From NCBI RefSeq assembly GCF_025465255.1, contig NZ_JAODNI010000204.1:1-64000 (forward strand): a stretch of 64,000 nt of DNA, read 5' to 3'. Of this stretch, positions 28,488 through 37,014 are shown piece after piece. The stretch's first letter is position 1. Every line of letters begins with the position of its first letter. Below the pieces are notes generated by a model, which ran no database searches, was not told where the DNA came from, and saw only the letters and a program-made list of their open reading frames with translations. This DNA comes from Pseudonocardia sp. Its GTDB lineage: Bacteria; Actinomycetota; Actinomycetes; Mycobacteriales; Pseudonocardiaceae. The position numbers and the translations under genes are program-made.

Positions 28488-30034
28488 GCGAGCTTGCGAG
28501 GGAATCCTCGACCCGGCGTTCTGCGCGGAGCGCCGAGCCCGCGCCACGAGCGAGTGCGCGAGGCGCGACGTTCCTCGGCACGCCGCCGTTCCCCACCGCC
28601 GCCAAGGCCGCCCTCGCCGACACCCAGCTTCGTCGCAACCTCGCCCACGCCACCGGCACCATCCGCGGCAAGCGCGCGGCCGTGGTCGCCGAGGTGGACA
28701 ACTGGGAGGAGCTTCGGCTAGCCGGGGCGGCGCTCAAGGACCGCACCCTGCGCCACCTCGACACCTACCTCACCCAGCTCGAGACGGCGTTGACGAAGGC
28801 CGGCGCGACCGTGCACTGGGCCGGCGACGCCGCCGAGGCCAACCGGATCGTCGTCGACATCGCCCGGGCGCACGACACCGACGAGGTCGTGAAGGTCAAG
28901 TCCATGGCCACCGTGGAGATCGGCCTCAACGAGGCTCTCGCCGACGCCGGGATCACGGCGTGGGAGACCGACCTCGCGGAGCTGATCGTCCAGCTCGGGG
29001 ACGACCTGCCCAGCCACATCCTCGTTCCCGCGATCCACCGCAACCGCTCCGAGGTCCGCGAGATCTTCCTGCGCGAGATGGGCCGCGCCGGCAAGCCCGC
29101 GCCGGCGGACCTCACCGACGAGCCCGCGCGCCTCGCCGCCGCGGCCCGCGAGCACCTTCGGGAGAAGTTCCTGCGCGCCAAGGTCGCGGTGTCCGGCGCG
29201 AACTTCGCCGTCGCCGAGACCGGCACGCTCGCCGTCGTGGAGAGCGAGGGCAACGGGCGGATGTGCCTCACGCTGCCGGAGGTGTTGATCAGCGTGGTGG
29301 GGATCGAGAAACTCGTCCCCACCTGGGAGGACCTCGACGTGTTCCTCCAGCTGCTGCCGCGCAGCTCGACCGGGGAGCGGATGAACCCCTACACCTCGAT
29401 GTGGACCGGGGTCACCCCCGGCGACGGGCCGCAGGAGGTGCACGTCGTCCTGCTGGACAACGGCCGAACCGACGTCCTCGCCGACGAGGTCGGACGCCAA
29501 GCGCTGCGCTGCATCCGCTGCTCGGCGTGTCTGAACGTCTGCCCGGTCTACGAGCGCACCGGCGGGCACAGCTACGGCTCGGTCTACCCCGGCCCGATCG
29601 GCGCGATCCTCACCCCGATGCTCCGCGGCGTCGGCCACGACGAGCAGGTCGACTCCCTCCCGTACGCCTCGAGCCTGTGCGGGGCCTGCTTCGAGGTCTG
29701 CCCCGTCCGCATCGACATCCCGGAGGTTCTGGTGCACCTGCGCTCACAGGTCGTCGACGCCCACCGGGGCCGCCCGTCCCTGCAGGGCGCGGCGATGAAG
29801 GCGGCCTCGTGGATGTTCGGCCGCAGCGCACGGACCGCCGCGGCCGAGAAGCTCTCCGGCCTCGGCTCCCGCGTTCTCGACCGGACGGTCCGACGACGCG
29901 CGCCCGGTGGGCGTCGCGCGCTGGGCTCGCTGCCCTGGCCGGTCTCGGCCTGGTCGGATGCCCGGGACACCCCGGTGCCGCCGCCGGAGTCGTTCCGCGC
30001 CTGGTGGTCGCGCACCGACGGGGGCCGGCGGTGA
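28484..30034 (+). CDS. lutB: L-lactate oxidation iron-sulfur protein LutB
   Basis: 516 residues. An LUD domain fills the first 330 residues. Two ferredoxin-type clusters follow, CIRCSACLNVCP and CGACFEVCP, each with the final CP typical of 4Fe-4S ligands. It passes electrons from lactate. The first 28 residues (MSELARESSTRRSARS and on) are arginine- and serine-rich and look like translation of an inserted repeat rather than LutB. Start and stop overlap both neighbours by four bases. Confidence 0.94.
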   Translation: MSELARESSTRRSARSAEPAPRASARGATFLGTPPFPTAAKAALADTQLRRNLAHATGTIRGKRAAVVAEVDNWEELRLAGAALKDRTLRHLDTYLTQLETALTKAGATVHWAGDAAEANRIVVDIARAHDTDEVVKVKSMATVEIGLNEALADAGITAWETDLAELIVQLGDDLPSHILVPAIHRNRSEVREIFLREMGRAGKPAPADLTDEPARLAAAAREHLREKFLRAKVAVSGANFAVAETGTLAVVESEGNGRMCLTLPEVLISVVGIEKLVPTWEDLDVFLQLLPRSSTGERMNPYTSMWTGVTPGDGPQEVHVVLLDNGRTDVLADEVGRQALRCIRCSACLNVCPVYERTGGHSYGSVYPGPIGAILTPMLRGVGHDEQVDSLPYASSLCGACFEVCPVRIDIPEVLVHLRSQVVDAHRGRPSLQGAAMKAASWMFGRSARTAAAEKLSGLGSRVLDRTVRRRAPGGRRALGSLPWPVSAWSDARDTPVPPPESFRAWWSRTDGGRR

Positions 30035-30642
30035 ACGCCCGCGACGCCATCCTCGCCCGGGTCCGCACCGCCCTCCGGGACGTCCCGCGGGACGAGACCC
30101 CGGCCGACGTCGAGGTCCCCCGCCTCACGGCGCCGGTCGTCCCGGACCCGGTGGGGCTCTTCGCCGAACGGGTCGCGGACTACAAGGCCACCGTCGTCCG
30201 CTGCACCCCCGCCGAACTACCCGACCGGCTCGCCGAGGCCCTCGACGGCGTCGGGCGCCTGCTCGTCCCCACCGACCTCCCGCCGGACCTGCACCCGGCC
30301 GGACCCGAGCTCGTCGCCGACACCCATCTCCCGGTCACCGCGCTCGACGCCCTCGACGGGGTCCTGACCACCGCCCGGCTCGGCATCGCCGAGACCGGGA
30401 CGATCGTCCTGGACCACGGCCCCGGACAGGGCCGCCGCGCCGCGACCCTCGTACCTGACCTGCACGTCTGCGTCGTACGGACCGACCAGGTCGTCGGCGG
30501 GGTCTCCGACGCCGTCGCGGCCCTGGACCCGCACCGCCCCCAAACCTGGATCAGCGGACCCAGCGCCACCAGCGACATCGAGCTCGACCGGGTCGAGGGC
30601 GTCCACGGCCCCCGCACCCTGCACGTCCTGCTCGTCGGCTGA
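30031..30642 (+). CDS. lutC: Lactate utilization protein LutC
   Basis: 203 residues, a stand-alone LUD domain (DUF162). The block TTARLGIAETGTIVLDHGPGQGRRAATLVPD is the conserved core. It is the third subunit needed for LutAB-dependent lactate oxidation. GTG 30031 overlaps the lutB stop. No regulator of the GntR/LldR type is next to the operon. Confidence 0.92.
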   Translation: MNARDAILARVRTALRDVPRDETPADVEVPRLTAPVVPDPVGLFAERVADYKATVVRCTPAELPDRLAEALDGVGRLLVPTDLPPDLHPAGPELVADTHLPVTALDALDGVLTTARLGIAETGTIVLDHGPGQGRRAATLVPDLHVCVVRTDQVVGGVSDAVAALDPHRPQTWISGPSATSDIELDRVEGVHGPRTLHVLLVG

Positions 30643-30660
30643 GCGGGCGCCACGCTCGGC

Positions 30661-31737
30661 TCAGGAGTCCAGGACGGACCACTCCCCGCGGGCGATTCGG
30701 CCGGCCACGGCGAGCAGGCCCTTCGCGTGGGCGTGCAGCCTCTCCCCCGTCTCCACCGGGGCCTGCCCGGCCGAGGCCCGCGCCTTCGTCCCCTCCAGGA
30801 CGATGCCGAGCTTGAACCCGGCGAGCGCGGTGTACCAGTCGACGTTCACCGGCTCCCGCCCGCCGGCGGACCCGTAGGCCTCGACGAGTTCGGCGCGCGT
30901 CGGCAGCCCGCCCGCCCGGGCGAACGGGCCCCCGACGTCCATGACGGCCGGTTCTCGGCTCCACGTGACGAGCAGCCAGCCGAGGTCCAGCAGCGGATCC
31001 CCGACCGTGCACATCTCCCAGTCGATGATCGCGGCGACCCGCGGCTCGACGGTGTCCAGCAGGACGTTGTTCAGGTGGAAGTCCCCGTGCATGATCCCCG
31101 GCGCCGCATCCGGCGGCCGGTTCTCCTCCAACCACCGCGCGACCAGCGCGACGTCCGGCAGCCCGCCCGGCTCGAAGTCCGGGAACTCGCGGTAGGACTC
31201 GAGGTGCGCCGTCCACTGCGGAACCTGCCTGCCCAGGAAGCTCCCCGGCTTGCGCAGCGACTCCAGCCCCGCCGCGATCGGGTCGACGGCCCCGAGCCGG
31301 GCGGCCGCCCGCGCCACGGCCAGCGCGGCGCCGTGCCGCACAGACTCGTCCGCGGCGTGGGCGGGCGCGATCGTCTCGCCGGGGTTGAACCCGTCGACCG
31401 CCTCCATCAGGTAGAAGACGACGCCCAGAACGTCCGGGTCCTCGCAGCCCGCGATCAGCCCGGGATGCGGGACATCGGTCCCGGCCAGGCCGCGCAGCAC
31501 CGCGATCTCGCGGGCCATCGTCCGGTTGCTCGACGGCCGCGGGTGCGGTGGGGGACGGCGCAGCACGACCTGCCGCCCGTCGAGCTCCATCCGCACGACG
31601 ACGTTCTGCGTGCCCCCGGCCAGCGGCTCGACCTCGCCGATCTTCCCGCCGTGCCCCTGGACGCGCAGCCAGGACGAGAGCGCCTCGAGGTCGACCAGCT
31701 CGCCGAGCGACTCGCGGTCCACGCCCGAGCCGCTCAC
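30661..31737 (-). CDS. Phosphotransferase family protein (APH-like, ACAD10/11 type)
   Basis: 358 residues with a kinase-like fold. The catalytic loop is GIMHGDFHLNNVLLD and the metal-binding Asp lies in IIDWEMCTVGDPLLDLGWLL. This pattern is of the FadE36/ACAD10-type phosphotransferases that accompany fatty-acid or 4-hydroxyacid catabolism, not a drug-resistance enzyme. The GTG start overlaps the TetR stop; it ends an SDR-TetR-APH operon. Confidence 0.88.
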   Translation of the reverse strand: MSGSGVDRESLGELVDLEALSSWLRVQGHGGKIGEVEPLAGGTQNVVVRMELDGRQVVLRRPPPHPRPSSNRTMAREIAVLRGLAGTDVPHPGLIAGCEDPDVLGVVFYLMEAVDGFNPGETIAPAHAADESVRHGAALAVARAAARLGAVDPIAAGLESLRKPGSFLGRQVPQWTAHLESYREFPDFEPGGLPDVALVARWLEENRPPDAAPGIMHGDFHLNNVLLDTVEPRVAAIIDWEMCTVGDPLLDLGWLLVTWSREPAVMDVGGPFARAGGLPTRAELVEAYGSAGGREPVNVDWYTALAGFKLGIVLEGTKARASAGQAPVETGERLHAHAKGLLAVAGRIARGEWSVLDS

Positions 31738-32456
31738 GCCTCGCCCTTGGGCCGACGGCCGGCGCTGAGCCTGCGGGTCTCCTCCGAGACCCGCGCGGAC
31801 AGCAGTCCCGCCGCGGCGTCGACGAGCTGGCTGACGAACAGCCGATGGTCCGTGCGGCCCGGCACCCGCGAGCGCTGCGCGAGCTCGACGGCCACGAAGC
31901 GGATCACGTGGAAGCGCCGGTGCAGTGCGACGGCCTCCGGCTCCAGCAGCGGTTCGACGAGCATGCGCCAGCGCAGGATGCTGCTGTCGCTGCCGTCGAT
32001 CCCGAGCGTCTCGATCGCCGGGTCGGGCCGGGTGATCAGGTCCGCCAGGGTGCGCAGGTAGCCCGAGCCGCTCTCCCCCTGGTCCAGCTTGACGGCGAAC
32101 GGCCGGGCCAGCGCCCCGGCGAGGGCGTGGAAGCGCGCGGCGGGGTCCGCGTCGGCGTCGGCGATGCCGTCGCTCTCGTAGGCGTCGAGCAGCGTGTGCC
32201 GACGGGCCTCGATCTCGACGCGGTGCCGGTCCAGCAGGGCGCGGATGAGCCCGTCCCGGTCGTGGAACCAGTACTGCGCGGCGATGACGTTCCGGGCACC
32301 GGCCGCACGGCCGATCTCGCGCAGGGACACGGCCTCGGTGCCGCGCTCCGCGAAGAGCGTCTCGGCCGCGTCGAGCAACCGGGTGCGGGTGTCCTGGCCC
32401 TCCGCGGCCTGCGCGGTCCGCCCCGGGGCGGGCTGGGGAGACCCGTTCTCGTTCAC
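31734..32456 (-). CDS. TetR family transcriptional regulator
   Basis: 240 residues. The DNA-binding domain covers about residues 24-72 (TRTRLLDAAETLFAERGTEA ... IAAQYWFHDRDGLI). The GTG start overlaps the SDR stop (GTGA) and its own stop overlaps the start of the phosphotransferase, so all three are co-translated. It probably regulates this operon. Confidence 0.9.
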   Translation of the reverse strand: MNENGSPQPAPGRTAQAAEGQDTRTRLLDAAETLFAERGTEAVSLREIGRAAGARNVIAAQYWFHDRDGLIRALLDRHRVEIEARRHTLLDAYESDGIADADADPAARFHALAGALARPFAVKLDQGESGSGYLRTLADLITRPDPAIETLGIDGSDSSILRWRMLVEPLLEPEAVALHRRFHVIRFVAVELAQRSRVPGRTDHRLFVSQLVDAAAGLLSARVSEETRRLSAGRRPKGEA

Positions 32457-33223
32457 GCCGGTGACCACGCCATGCCTCCGTCGACCTTGAGGATCGAGCC
32501 CGTGGTGAAGCTCGACCCCTCCCCCGTCAGGTACCGGATCGCCCCGACGATCTCGTGCGGCTCGCCGATCCGCTTCAGTGCGGCGTCCGCGCTGCCGTGC
32601 TCGAGCATCTCCTCGTCCCAGGCCAGGCTGATGTCCGTGCGGAACATGCCGGGCATGACCGCGTTGACCCGCACCGTCGGCCCGAAGGCGCGGGCGAGCC
32701 CGAGCGTGATCGTGTTCAGGGCGGACTTGGCCGCCGCGTAGGGCAGCTCCCCGACCGCCGGCACGACGGCGGCGATGCTGCTGACGTTGACGATCTGCCC
32801 GCCGTCCCCGGCCTGCATCGCCTCCCCCGCCCGCACCGCCAGCCGGAAGGGGCCCTTGAGGTTCACCCCGAAGACCTTGTCGAAGAGCTCCTCGGAGATC
32901 TCTCCCAGCGACGGGTACAGCGGCGACATCCCGGCGTTGTTGATCAGGACGTCGATCCGGCCGTACTCGGCGAGCACCCGGTCGATCAGGGCGTCGCAGT
33001 CCTGCCACCGCCCGACGTGGCACGCGACGCCGACGGCCTCGGCCCCGGTCGTCGGGCCGAACTCCGAGCGCAGCTCCGCGGCGAGCTTCTCGCAGGCCTC
33101 GGCCTTGCGGCTGGCCACCACGACCCGGTGTCCGTCCGCGGCGAACGAGCGACACATCTCCCGCCCGAGGCCGCGGCTGCCGCCCGTCACCACCACGACC
33201 CGACCCGGCTGGTCAGCGGTCAT
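32453..33223 (-). CDS. Short-chain dehydrogenase/reductase
   Basis: 256 residues, classical SDR. Cofactor loop TGGSRGLG, structural NNAG, catalytic Ser in VNVSSIAAV and YAAAK. A threonine/arginine after the cofactor strand (ASRKAE) suggests NADP(H). ATG 33223 is preceded by GGGAG at good spacing; upstream codons to 33262 are unlikely. The substrate is unknown; with the phosphotransferase downstream an acyl-CoA or hydroxy-acid pathway is plausible. Confidence 0.92.
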   Translation of the reverse strand: MTADQPGRVVVVTGGSRGLGREMCRSFAADGHRVVVASRKAEACEKLAAELRSEFGPTTGAEAVGVACHVGRWQDCDALIDRVLAEYGRIDVLINNAGMSPLYPSLGEISEELFDKVFGVNLKGPFRLAVRAGEAMQAGDGGQIVNVSSIAAVVPAVGELPYAAAKSALNTITLGLARAFGPTVRVNAVMPGMFRTDISLAWDEEMLEHGSADAALKRIGEPHEIVGAIRYLTGEGSSFTTGSILKVDGGMAWSPA

Positions 33224-33396
33224 CACCACGCTCCCTCGCGTCGTACCACGATGCCCCGACACGTCGCCCGGACCGAGGACCGCGTCGATGCACCTGCATC
33301 ATCGCGAGAAGCGTACGCATCGGGGGCGAGCCGGGCGAGCGTTCAGTCCCGCATCCTCCGGGACAAGCCGTCCTCCCGGACCGGAGGAGCGCCTGA

Positions 33397-33591
33397 TCAG
33401 CGGGTACTGCCCCGCTCGCGCCACTCCTCGTCGGCCCGGTCCGCGGCCTCGGTCCGCTCGCGGGCGATCTCCAGCGCCCGCGCGGCCGTCTCCTTGTCCG
33501 GGTACGGACCCAGCCGGTCCGCCGCGCGGCAGCCGTCGCGGGGCTCCACCGTGTTGTGCTTGAGGCAGTAGTACCACTGCTCGTCACTCAT
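33397..33591 (-). CDS. Small conserved actinobacterial protein
   Basis: 64 residues. The pattern MSDEQWYYCLKHNTVEP ... GCRAADRLGPYPDKETAARA is one I recognise from many actinobacterial genomes as an uncharacterised protein. The CLKH and GC cysteines might bind metal. A helical, glutamate-rich C-terminus follows. No function is known. Confidence 0.8.
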   Translation of the reverse strand: MSDEQWYYCLKHNTVEPRDGCRAADRLGPYPDKETAARALEIARERTEAADRADEEWRERGSTR

Positions 33592-33620
33592 GGGTCCAGC
33601 CTCCCAGGTGGGGGGGGCCG

Positions 33621-34210
33621 CGCGCAGCCGGAGACCGGGCCGACGCCCAGCGCCGCCGCTACGCGCTCCGCCCGGGACCGCTCGCCGAGATCGACGCCTG
33701 GCTGGCGCCGTACCGGCGGATGCCGCCCCGGTTCGAGCTGCGGGCCGGCGCCGAGATCACCTTCGGTGGCGCGCCCGACGGCCGGATCATCGACGTCGAC
33801 CCGCCGGAGCTCTTCGCGTTCTCCTGGGGCACGGACCACCTCCGCCGGGAGATCCGGCCGGACGGCGCCGGCAGCGTCCTCGTCCTGCACCACGCGTTCG
33901 ACGACCATCATGGCGCCGCCAGCTTCGCCAGCGGCTGGTCCGCGTGCGTCGAGGGCCTCGGCCGGCTGCTGGCCGGTGAGACCGTGGCCCCGACCACCGA
34001 CATGACGGCCCGGCACGAGGAGTACGTCGCGGAGTTCGACCTGGACCGACCCGAGATCGACGGCGACACGGTCCGGGTGGAGCGCCAGCTCGTCGGCCCG
34101 GAGGCGGCGGCCCGGGAGGTCCTCGGCGACGAGACCGACGGCTGGGAGTTCCTCCCCGGGACGGGGCACGGCACCCGGGTCGCGCTGACCCGCACGGTGC
34201 CCGACGGTGG
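33621..34210 (+). pseudogene. Remnant of an ArsR plus SRPBCC (AHSA1) gene
   Basis: One open frame without a start codon upstream of 33720. It reads RRRYALRPGPLAEIDAWLAP, the C-terminal end of ArsR-type regulators, and then abruptly continues into an AHSA1/SRPBCC domain lacking its N-terminal strand (RFELRAGAEITFGGAPDGRI...). It then enters a second SRPBCC domain (TVRVERQLVGPEAA) that breaks off after VALTRTVPDG. ArsR genes are often followed by such SRPBCC genes, so this looks like a fusion by deletion of two neighbours, now decaying. The remaining frame to 34424 has no family similarity. Confidence 0.65.
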
Positions 34211-34315
34211 ATCGGCCGAACGGTCCGCGCGGACGTCGCGCGCCTCGCCCACGCGCTCGCGGCTCCCGCGCGCCCGGGGCCCCCGTACGCTGACCACGAC
34301 GTCGAGGGAGCCGGG

Positions 34316-34909
34316 ATGCCGAAGATCATCGGACGGTCGCTCACCGAGCACCGCAGCGAGGTCCGCACCCGGGTCTTCGACGCCCTGCGGGAGGAGCTCT
34401 ACGAGCGCGGCTTCGACGCCGTGACGCTCTCCGGGGTCGCGGCCGCGGCGGGCGTGGGCCGGACGTCGATCTACAACCACTTCCCGGACAAGTCGAGCCT
34501 GCTCGTCGCGTTCGTGGAACACGAGGCCGCCCGCTACGTCGAGGACCTCGCCGAGGCGCTGGACGCCGCGAGGACGCCCGTCGAGCAGCTCGCCGTCTAC
34601 GTCCGGCTGCAGCTGCAACGTCTCGCGGACTTCCATCTGCCCCCCGGCCCGACCCTGTCGTCCACCCTGGACCCGTCGGCGTACCGGCGGATCGCCGCGC
34701 ACGCGGACCCGCTCACCCGCCGGCTCACCGACATCCTCGAGGCCGGCATCGCCGCAGGTCAGATGGCCGACGAGGACCCTGCGGTGCTCGTCGCGATGAT
34801 CGGGGCGGCGCTGTCCGCACGGCAGATCGTGGACGTCCCGCCGCCGGACGTGCCCGCCGCGATCGAGGCGGCCGTCCGGGTGGTGCTGCGGTCCGTGGGC
34901 GCCGGCTGA
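34316..34909 (+). CDS. TetR family transcriptional regulator
   Basis: 197 residues. The helix-turn-helix domain is around residues 15-65 (VFDALREELYERGFDAVTLS, then GVGRTSIYNHFPDKSSLL). A heme oxygenase gene follows 74 bases after the stop, and a perfect palindrome TGACAC-G-GTGTCA lies between, so this regulator may control heme oxygenase. That link is inference. Confidence 0.9.
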   Translation: MPKIIGRSLTEHRSEVRTRVFDALREELYERGFDAVTLSGVAAAAGVGRTSIYNHFPDKSSLLVAFVEHEAARYVEDLAEALDAARTPVEQLAVYVRLQLQRLADFHLPPGPTLSSTLDPSAYRRIAAHADPLTRRLTDILEAGIAAGQMADEDPAVLVAMIGAALSARQIVDVPPPDVPAAIEAAVRVVLRSVGAG

Positions 34910-34946
34910 GGCTGGTCTCGATCGCGTCCCTCCCGTAGCCTTTTGC

Positions 34947-34959
34947 TGACACGGTGTCA
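34947..34959. promoter_or_regulatory. Candidate TetR operator before heme oxygenase
   Basis: TGACACGGTGTCA is a perfect 6-1-6 palindrome, 24 bases before the heme oxygenase start and just after a T-run. It is placed to block its promoter. The adjacent TetR protein is the obvious candidate. Confidence 0.5.
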
Positions 34960-34983
34960 TGAAAGAGCGTGGAGGCCGCCCCG

Positions 34984-35640
34984 GTGAACGAGCTGGTTCC
35001 GCTGTCCCAGGTCCTGAGGTCCTCGACGCGCGCGGTGCACGAGCGCGCGCACCACTCGTCCTACATGGAGGAGCTGCTCGGCGGCCGTCTCCCGCTCGAC
35101 GCCTACGGCCTGCTCGCGGAGCAGTACTGGGTGATCTACGGCGCGCTCGAGGCGTCGAGCGACGCGATGCGGGCGGACCCGGTCGGCCGGCCCTTCGTGA
35201 TCGACGAGCTGCGCCGGCTCCCCGCTCTGCGGAGGGACCTGGAGTTCCTCCGCGGCCCGGGCTGGGAGGAGCGGCTGACCGTGCTGCCCACCACCGAGGC
35301 GTACGCGGAACGGCTCCGGACGGGGGGCACGACGTCCCCGACCGTCCATATCGCCCACCACTACACGCGCTACCTCGGCGATCTCGCGGGCGGCCAGATG
35401 GTCGGCAAGCTGCTCGAACGCACCTACGGGATCACCGGTCCCGGCGCGCTCTTCTACGACTTCGCCGCCCTCGGCAGCCCGTCGGCGTTCCGCACCCGTT
35501 ACCGCGCCCTGCTCGACGCCGCCCCGTTCGACGAGCTCAACCGCGAGCAGGTCGCGGACGAGGCGGTCCACGCCTTCGAGCTGAACATCGCCGTGCTGGA
35601 CGAGCTCGCCTCCGCCGTCGGACTCCCGGTCGCCGCGTAA
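34984..35640 (+). CDS. Heme oxygenase (biliverdin-producing)
   Basis: 218 residues. The proximal haem ligand is His19 in RAVHERAHH. The distal helix with flexible glycines is YLGDLAGGQMVGK. It splits haem to biliverdin, CO and iron in the cytoplasm, used for iron acquisition or haem turnover. GTG 34984 has GGAGG eight bases upstream; the frame is open to GTG 34969, but that would overlap this ribosome site. Probable partner of the TetR gene upstream. Confidence 0.93.
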   Translation: MNELVPLSQVLRSSTRAVHERAHHSSYMEELLGGRLPLDAYGLLAEQYWVIYGALEASSDAMRADPVGRPFVIDELRRLPALRRDLEFLRGPGWEERLTVLPTTEAYAERLRTGGTTSPTVHIAHHYTRYLGDLAGGQMVGKLLERTYGITGPGALFYDFAALGSPSAFRTRYRALLDAAPFDELNREQVADEAVHAFELNIAVLDELASAVGLPVAA

Positions 35641-35657
35641 TCGCGACTGCGTCGCCT

Positions 35658-35697
35658 GTGCCCGGTTCTCGTCGCCCTGGCAAGGAGAACCACGCAC
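35658..35697. repeat. Palindromic repeat, GTGCGCGG family, copy 2 (divergent)
   Basis: Left arm 35658-35670 (GTGCCCGGTTCTC) pairs with 35685-35697 (GAGAACCACGCAC) with two mismatches. The middle CGTCGCCC links it to the copy at 42430. Same orientation as that copy, and less well conserved. It lies after the heme oxygenase stop. Confidence 0.55.
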
Positions 35698-35717
35698 GAC
35701 GCATTCTTACCGTTGCT

Positions 35718-35740
35718 AATAGCTCTGACTACGAGCTATT
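35718..35740. promoter_or_regulatory. Candidate MarR operator upstream of the ABC exporter operon
   Basis: AATAGCTC and GAGCTATT form a perfect 8-7-8 inverted repeat in an AT-rich stretch ten bases before the MarR start. The low GC content and position mark it as promoter plus autoregulatory operator. Confidence 0.6.
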
Positions 35741-35749
35741 CTCGACAGA

Positions 35750-36214
35750 GTGACCACGTCGAGCGCGACCCTGACCGCGGACGCCCTGCTGGGCGCCGTC
35801 AGGGGCCTCCGCCGAGTCCTCCGTCGCCGGCTGCGCGGGCAGCTCTCCGGACCACCGTTGCGCGGCGCCCAGGTGGAGCTCCTGCAGCTCATCGAGTCCG
35901 AGCCCGGGACCGGTGTCGCCGCGGCCGCGCAGTCCCTGCACCTGGCCGGGAACTCGGTGTCGACGCTGGTCAACCAGCTCGTCACGGCCGGGTACCTGCT
36001 CCGCGAGACCGATCCGGCGGACCGGCGCGCGGCGCGGCTGTTCCTCACCGACGCCGCCACCGAACGGCTCGTGCGCTGGCGCTCCATCCGGCGCGAACTC
36101 GTCGGCGACGCCCTGGACCGGCTCCCCGCGGCCGAGGTCGACGCGCTCGCCGCGGCCCTGCCCGCGCTCCACCACCTGCTCGACGAGCTGGCTTCCGCCG
36201 AGGAGGCTCCATGA
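35750..36214 (+). CDS. MarR family transcriptional regulator
   Basis: 154 residues from GTG 35750. The winged helix shows in LHLAGNSVSTLVNQLVTAGY and the wing TDPADRRAARLFLTDAA. Its stop overlaps the ATG of the ABC ATPase gene (ATGA), so regulator and exporter are made together. The inverted repeat immediately upstream is the likely binding site. The ligand is probably a substrate of the exporter. Confidence 0.9.
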   Translation: MTTSSATLTADALLGAVRGLRRVLRRRLRGQLSGPPLRGAQVELLQLIESEPGTGVAAAAQSLHLAGNSVSTLVNQLVTAGYLLRETDPADRRAARLFLTDAATERLVRWRSIRRELVGDALDRLPAAEVDALAAALPALHHLLDELASAEEAP

Positions 36215-37014
36215 CCGTCCCCGCTGTCCGCTGCACGGGGCTGCGCCACGCCTTCGGGGACACCGTCGCCGTCGACGGGCTCGATCTCGAGGTCCGCCGC
36301 GGCGAGGTCTTCGGCCTGCTCGGGCCCAACGGCGCCGGCAAGACGACCACGATCCGCATGATCACGACGTTGCTGCCCGCGCCGCCGGAGGCGATCACGG
36401 TCCTCGGCCGGGACGTGGCCCGGCAGCGGACGGCCGTGCGCCGGCTCATCGGGTATGTCCCGCAACAACTCTCGGCGGACGGCACGCTCACCGGGCGCGA
36501 GAACGTCATGCTGTTCGCGCGGCTCTTCGACGTCCCGCGGCGGGACCGCCGTACACAGGTCGACGCCGTGCTCGACGCCATGGACCTCACCGAGGCCGCG
36601 GACCGCTCAGCCAAGACCTACTCCGGCGGCATGGTCCGGCGCCTCGAGCTGGCGCAGGCACTGGTCAGCGCCCCGCAGCTACTGGTCCTCGACGAGCCGA
36701 CGGTCGGCCTGGACCCGGTCGCGCGGGACGGCGTCTGGGACCGCATCGCGGCGATCCGCGCGGCGACCGGGATGACGGTGCTGGTCACGACGCACGCCAT
36801 GCAGGAGGCGGACGAGCACTGCGAGCGGATCGCGCTCATGCACCGCGGCCGGATCCGCGCGCTGGGCACACCCGCGGAGCTCAAGGCCGAGATCGGCCCT
36901 GCCGCGACCCTCGACGACGTCTTCCGGCACAACACCGGGGACGCGCTCACGACCGAGAACGGAGGGATGCGGGATGTCCGTGCTGCCCGTCGCACCGCCG
37001 GCCGCGTCGGCTGA
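36211..37014 (+). CDS. ABC exporter ATP-binding protein (DrrA type)
   Basis: 267 residues with all ATPase motifs: Walker A GPNGAGKTTT, Q-loop YVPQQ, signature YSGGMVRRLELAQAL, Walker B LLVLDEPTVGLD and switch histidine TTHAM. The sequence fits DrrA-like ATPases of antibiotic/multidrug exporters with ABC-2 permeases. The last 14 codons overlap the start of the permease gene. Confidence 0.94.
   Translation: MTVPAVRCTGLRHAFGDTVAVDGLDLEVRRGEVFGLLGPNGAGKTTTIRMITTLLPAPPEAITVLGRDVARQRTAVRRLIGYVPQQLSADGTLTGRENVMLFARLFDVPRRDRRTQVDAVLDAMDLTEAADRSAKTYSGGMVRRLELAQALVSAPQLLVLDEPTVGLDPVARDGVWDRIAAIRAATGMTVLVTTHAMQEADEHCERIALMHRGRIRALGTPAELKAEIGPAATLDDVFRHNTGDALTTENGGMRDVRAARRTAGRVG

Noticed and set aside
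36974..37014. 41-base overlap of ABC ATPase and permease as a possible frameshift
   Set aside because: Both proteins are complete and the permease has its own ATG and ribosome site; overlapping ABC genes are common.
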